From Bacteroidota bacterium (lineage in GTDB: Bacteria > Bacteroidota > Bacteroidia > Flavobacteriales > Crocinitomicaceae): a stretch of 8,643 bases of DNA. Position 1 is the first letter of the stretch, and the number at the start of each line of letters is the position of its first letter. Below are positions 6,656-8,643 of the stretch, piece by piece. The DNA is taken from the NCBI GenBank assembly GCA_029558435.1, contig JAKQEZ010000158.1, positions 1 to 8,643 on the forward strand, read 5' to 3'. The translations under genes were made by a program, and so were the position numbers. The notes below the pieces were generated by a model. The model was not told the origin of the DNA, searched no databases, and saw only the letters and a program-made list of their open reading frames with translations.

Positions 6656-7465
6656 ATGTTAAAACAAACAACTTTACTGTTGATAGTTAGTATTTTTATA
6701 GGATGGAATGGGTTTTCACAACAAGAAAACGCAACCACTAAAAAAGAGAATAAAATGAAAATTGAAGTTTGGAGCGACATCATGTGTCCGTTTTGCTACA
6801 TCGGCAAACGAAATTACGAAGAAGCATTGGCAAAATTTAAACACGCCGATCGCATTGAGTTGGTTTGGAAAAGTTTTCAGTTAGACCCAACAACACCCAC
6901 CACAAAAGTTGAACAAAATACCTATGAATACTTGGCAGCACGCAAAGGTTGGTCGATGAAAGAATGTATAGACATCCATCAATCGGTAACTAAAACCGCC
7001 AAAAAAGCAGGATTAACCTATAATTTTGACAATGTAAAAGTTGCCAATTCGTTCAATGCACACCGCATCATTCAGTTGGCAAAAACTAAAGGTTTGGGCG
7101 ATGCGGCGGAAGAACAATTTTTTAAAGCTCACTTTACCGATGGTCGCGATTTAAACGATAAAAACGAGTTGATAACCATTGCTTCTTTCATCGGACTTTC
7201 TGAGCAAGAAGTGGATGAAGCGTTGAACAATCAAGCATTTGCTGATGCTGTTCATGCAGATATACAAGAAGCTGCACAATTGGGCATACAAGGTGTTCCG
7301 TTTTTTGTGATGAATAGAAAATATGCTGTTTCTGGTGCACAAGCACCAACCGTTTTTTTGCAAACAATAGAAAAAGCATTTGAAGAATGGCAAAAAGAAA
7401 ACCCTGCTACCCCATTTGAAGTGATTGAGGGAAAAACTTGCAAGCCAACTGGCGAATGTAACTAG
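6656..7465 (+). CDS. Exported DsbA-family thiol oxidoreductase, FrnE-like
   Basis: Thioredoxin-fold protein of the DsbA/FrnE (2-hydroxychromene-2-carboxylate isomerase-like) family, expected to make or rearrange disulfides. From ATG 6656 it has 269 residues. Residues 1-21 form a signal peptide (MLKQTTLLLIVSIFIGWNGFS, then QQEN), pointing to the periplasm. The catalytic motif is C44-P-F-C47 in WSDIMCPFCYIGKR, a helical insertion follows, and the cis-proline is P215 in GIQGVPFFVMN. A second cysteine pair, C262 and C268, sits at the C-terminus (CKPTGECN), as in other FrnE proteins. A second in-frame ATG at 6755 (M34), after an A/G-rich stretch, would give a 236-residue protein starting MKIEVWSD, the usual size and start of cytoplasmic FrnE. 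The receptor gene ends 60 bp upstream. The P-type ATPase starts two bases after this stop, so the two are almost certainly co-transcribed. The D. radiodurans FrnE is linked to cadmium stress, which fits this neighbour. Confidence 0.9.
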   Translation: MLKQTTLLLIVSIFIGWNGFSQQENATTKKENKMKIEVWSDIMCPFCYIGKRNYEEALAKFKHADRIELVWKSFQLDPTTPTTKVEQNTYEYLAARKGWSMKECIDIHQSVTKTAKKAGLTYNFDNVKVANSFNAHRIIQLAKTKGLGDAAEEQFFKAHFTDGRDLNDKNELITIASFIGLSEQEVDEALNNQAFADAVHADIQEAAQLGIQGVPFFVMNRKYAVSGAQAPTVFLQTIEKAFEEWQKENPATPFEVIEGKTCKPTGECN

Positions 7466-7467
7466 TT

Positions 7468-8643
7468 ATGAGCCACCAACATTCCCATCCCGAGCAAGAA
7501 AAGTGTTGTTCTGCAACAGCGCATCAACACCACGAACACGAGCATAACCATGAACACGGAGGAAGTGTTTTTTCCTTATTTCAACAACCTCTTATTTCGT
7601 TTTGTTTGTTGCTTTTGGGTATTGGAATGGATTATTTTCAACCCGCTTGGTTTACAGATTGGGTGCGTGTGGCGTGGTATTTTTCGGCCTACGTTCCAGT
7701 GGGAATGCCCGTTTTGAAAGAAGCGATAGAAAGCATACGAAATAATGATTTTTTCTCAGAATTTTTCTTGATGACCATTGCCACTATTGGTGCTTTTGCC
7801 ATTGGTCAGTATCCAGAAGCAGTTGCTGTGATGTTGTTTTATTCCATTGGCGAAGCATTTCAAACAATGGCTGTTTCAAAAGCAAAAGGAAATATTAAGG
7901 CTTTGTTGGACCAACGACCAGATGAGGTGACAATTATCCGCAACGGACAAACGCAAACGGTGCATGCTCAAGAAGTTGAAATTGGTGCAGTTGTTCAATT
8001 AAAACCTGGTGAAAAGGTAGCATTGGACGGTATTTTATTGTCAGAAACGGCAGCGTTTAACACCGCAGCATTGACAGGAGAAAGTGTTCCAGATACCAAA
8101 CAGCAAGGCGAGGAAGTTTTGGCGGGTATGTTGAACCTTCAATCGGCTTGTCAAATTCAAGTTACCAAAGCATACAACGATAGTAAACTGAGTAAAATAT
8201 TGGAATTGGTGCAAAACGCAAGTGCACAAAAAGCACCAACTGAATTGTTTATCCGAAAATTTGCAAAAATATACACGCCATTGGTGGTGTTGTCGGCTGT
8301 TTTAATTTGCTTGTTGCCATTTTTCTTTGTTGACCATTATCGTTTTTCTGAATGGTTGTATCGTTCACTTATTTTTCTAGTTATTTCTTGCCCGTGTGCC
8401 TTGGTAATTTCCATTCCATTGGGTTATTTTGGTGGAATTGGGGCGGCAAGTAGATCTGGAATTTTGGTAAAAGGTAGTAATTTCTTGGATTTGTTAGCAT
8501 CGGTGGATACGGTTGTGATGGACAAAACAGGAACGCTTACCGAAGGTGTTTTTTCGGTGCAAGAGGTGGTTTTTAAAGACAGCTTTAACCAAGACGAGAT
8601 TTTAAAATTGGTGAATGCGGTGGAACAGTTGAGCAGTCACCCC
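7468..8643 (+). CDS. Heavy-metal P1B-type ATPase (Zn/Cd/Pb class), N-terminal part
   Basis: Inner-membrane pump that exports metal cations using ATP; 392 codons, cut by the window end, with roughly 250-300 residues missing. The first 32 residues are a soluble metal-binding tail with ten histidines and C13-C14. It replaces the usual HMA domain, because the first membrane segment starts near residue 41. Further segments lie at about 66-84, 97-131 and 268-325. The actuator domain carries TGES (203-206). The transmembrane metal site is C308-P-C310 in ISCPCALVISIP, which places it in the CPC group; ALVIS rather than ALGLA favours Zn/Cd/Pb over Cu. The phosphorylation motif is DKTGT (D352). The window stops exactly at the HP motif (SSHP, 389-392) of the nucleotide-binding domain. 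No promoter or Shine-Dalgarno site separates it from the FrnE-like gene two bases upstream. The exact metal depends on M6-M8 residues outside the window. Confidence 0.93.
   Translation, partial: MSHQHSHPEQEKCCSATAHQHHEHEHNHEHGGSVFSLFQQPLISFCLLLLGIGMDYFQPAWFTDWVRVAWYFSAYVPVGMPVLKEAIESIRNNDFFSEFFLMTIATIGAFAIGQYPEAVAVMLFYSIGEAFQTMAVSKAKGNIKALLDQRPDEVTIIRNGQTQTVHAQEVEIGAVVQLKPGEKVALDGILLSETAAFNTAALTGESVPDTKQQGEEVLAGMLNLQSACQIQVTKAYNDSKLSKILELVQNASAQKAPTELFIRKFAKIYTPLVVLSAVLICLLPFFFVDHYRFSEWLYRSLIFLVISCPCALVISIPLGYFGGIGAASRSGILVKGSNFLDLLASVDTVVMDKTGTLTEGVFSVQEVVFKDSFNQDEILKLVNAVEQLSSHP

Noticed and set aside
1..8643. Mobile elements, CRISPR arrays, tRNA or rRNA genes, toxin-antitoxin or phage-defence genes
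   Set aside because: No transposase, integrase, direct-repeat array, cloverleaf-like segment or defence motif was seen; all long open frames with real support belong to the six genes listed.

Overview
This window reads as an AT-rich chromosomal stretch from a member of the Bacteroidota, probably Flavobacteriia or a relative. Three things point there. The TonB-dependent receptor carries an N-terminal carboxypeptidase-regulatory-like domain. Two exported proteins have signal peptides ending in F-S-Q. The upstream regions carry TAnnTTTG boxes, the -7 element of the Bacteroidota primary sigma factor, and lack Shine-Dalgarno sites. I see no mobile element, CRISPR array, rRNA or tRNA, and no gene-free stretch above about 205 bases.

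Layout. Positions 1-767 (minus) hold the N-terminal 255 residues of a long-form urocanate hydratase (histidine degradation), cut by the window edge. A 204-bp divergent intergenic region follows. Next is a complete ATP-dependent protease Lon (972-3407, plus). Lon converges, with a 7-bp gap, on a DtxR/MntR-family metal-dependent repressor (3415-4071, minus). The repressor is divergent from a TonB-dependent outer-membrane receptor (4151-6595, plus). After 60 bp comes an exported DsbA/FrnE-type thiol oxidoreductase (6656-7465, plus). Two bases later begins a CPC-type heavy-metal P1B ATPase with a His-rich N-terminus (7468 to beyond 8643, plus).

How the genes may work together. hutU and lon look like ordinary housekeeping or catabolic genes. 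The rest looks like a metal-homeostasis cluster: a metal-sensing repressor, an outer-membrane importer, a periplasmic oxidoreductase and a metal exporter. The strongest non-coding signal is a perfect 6-4-6 palindrome (4108-4123). It lies exactly between the -33 and -7 elements of the receptor promoter and also over the -33 region of the repressor's own promoter, so it is a good candidate operator for the DtxR-like protein. The promoter boxes also correct two start codons: upstream TTG starts at 4106 and 6611 lie before the predicted transcription starts, so the ATGs at 4151 and 6656 are preferred.

No gene here belongs to an obviously unknown family. The novelty lies in the gene combination, the exported FrnE with a possible second cytoplasmic start, and the regulatory architecture. 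The transported metal cannot be settled from sequence alone.
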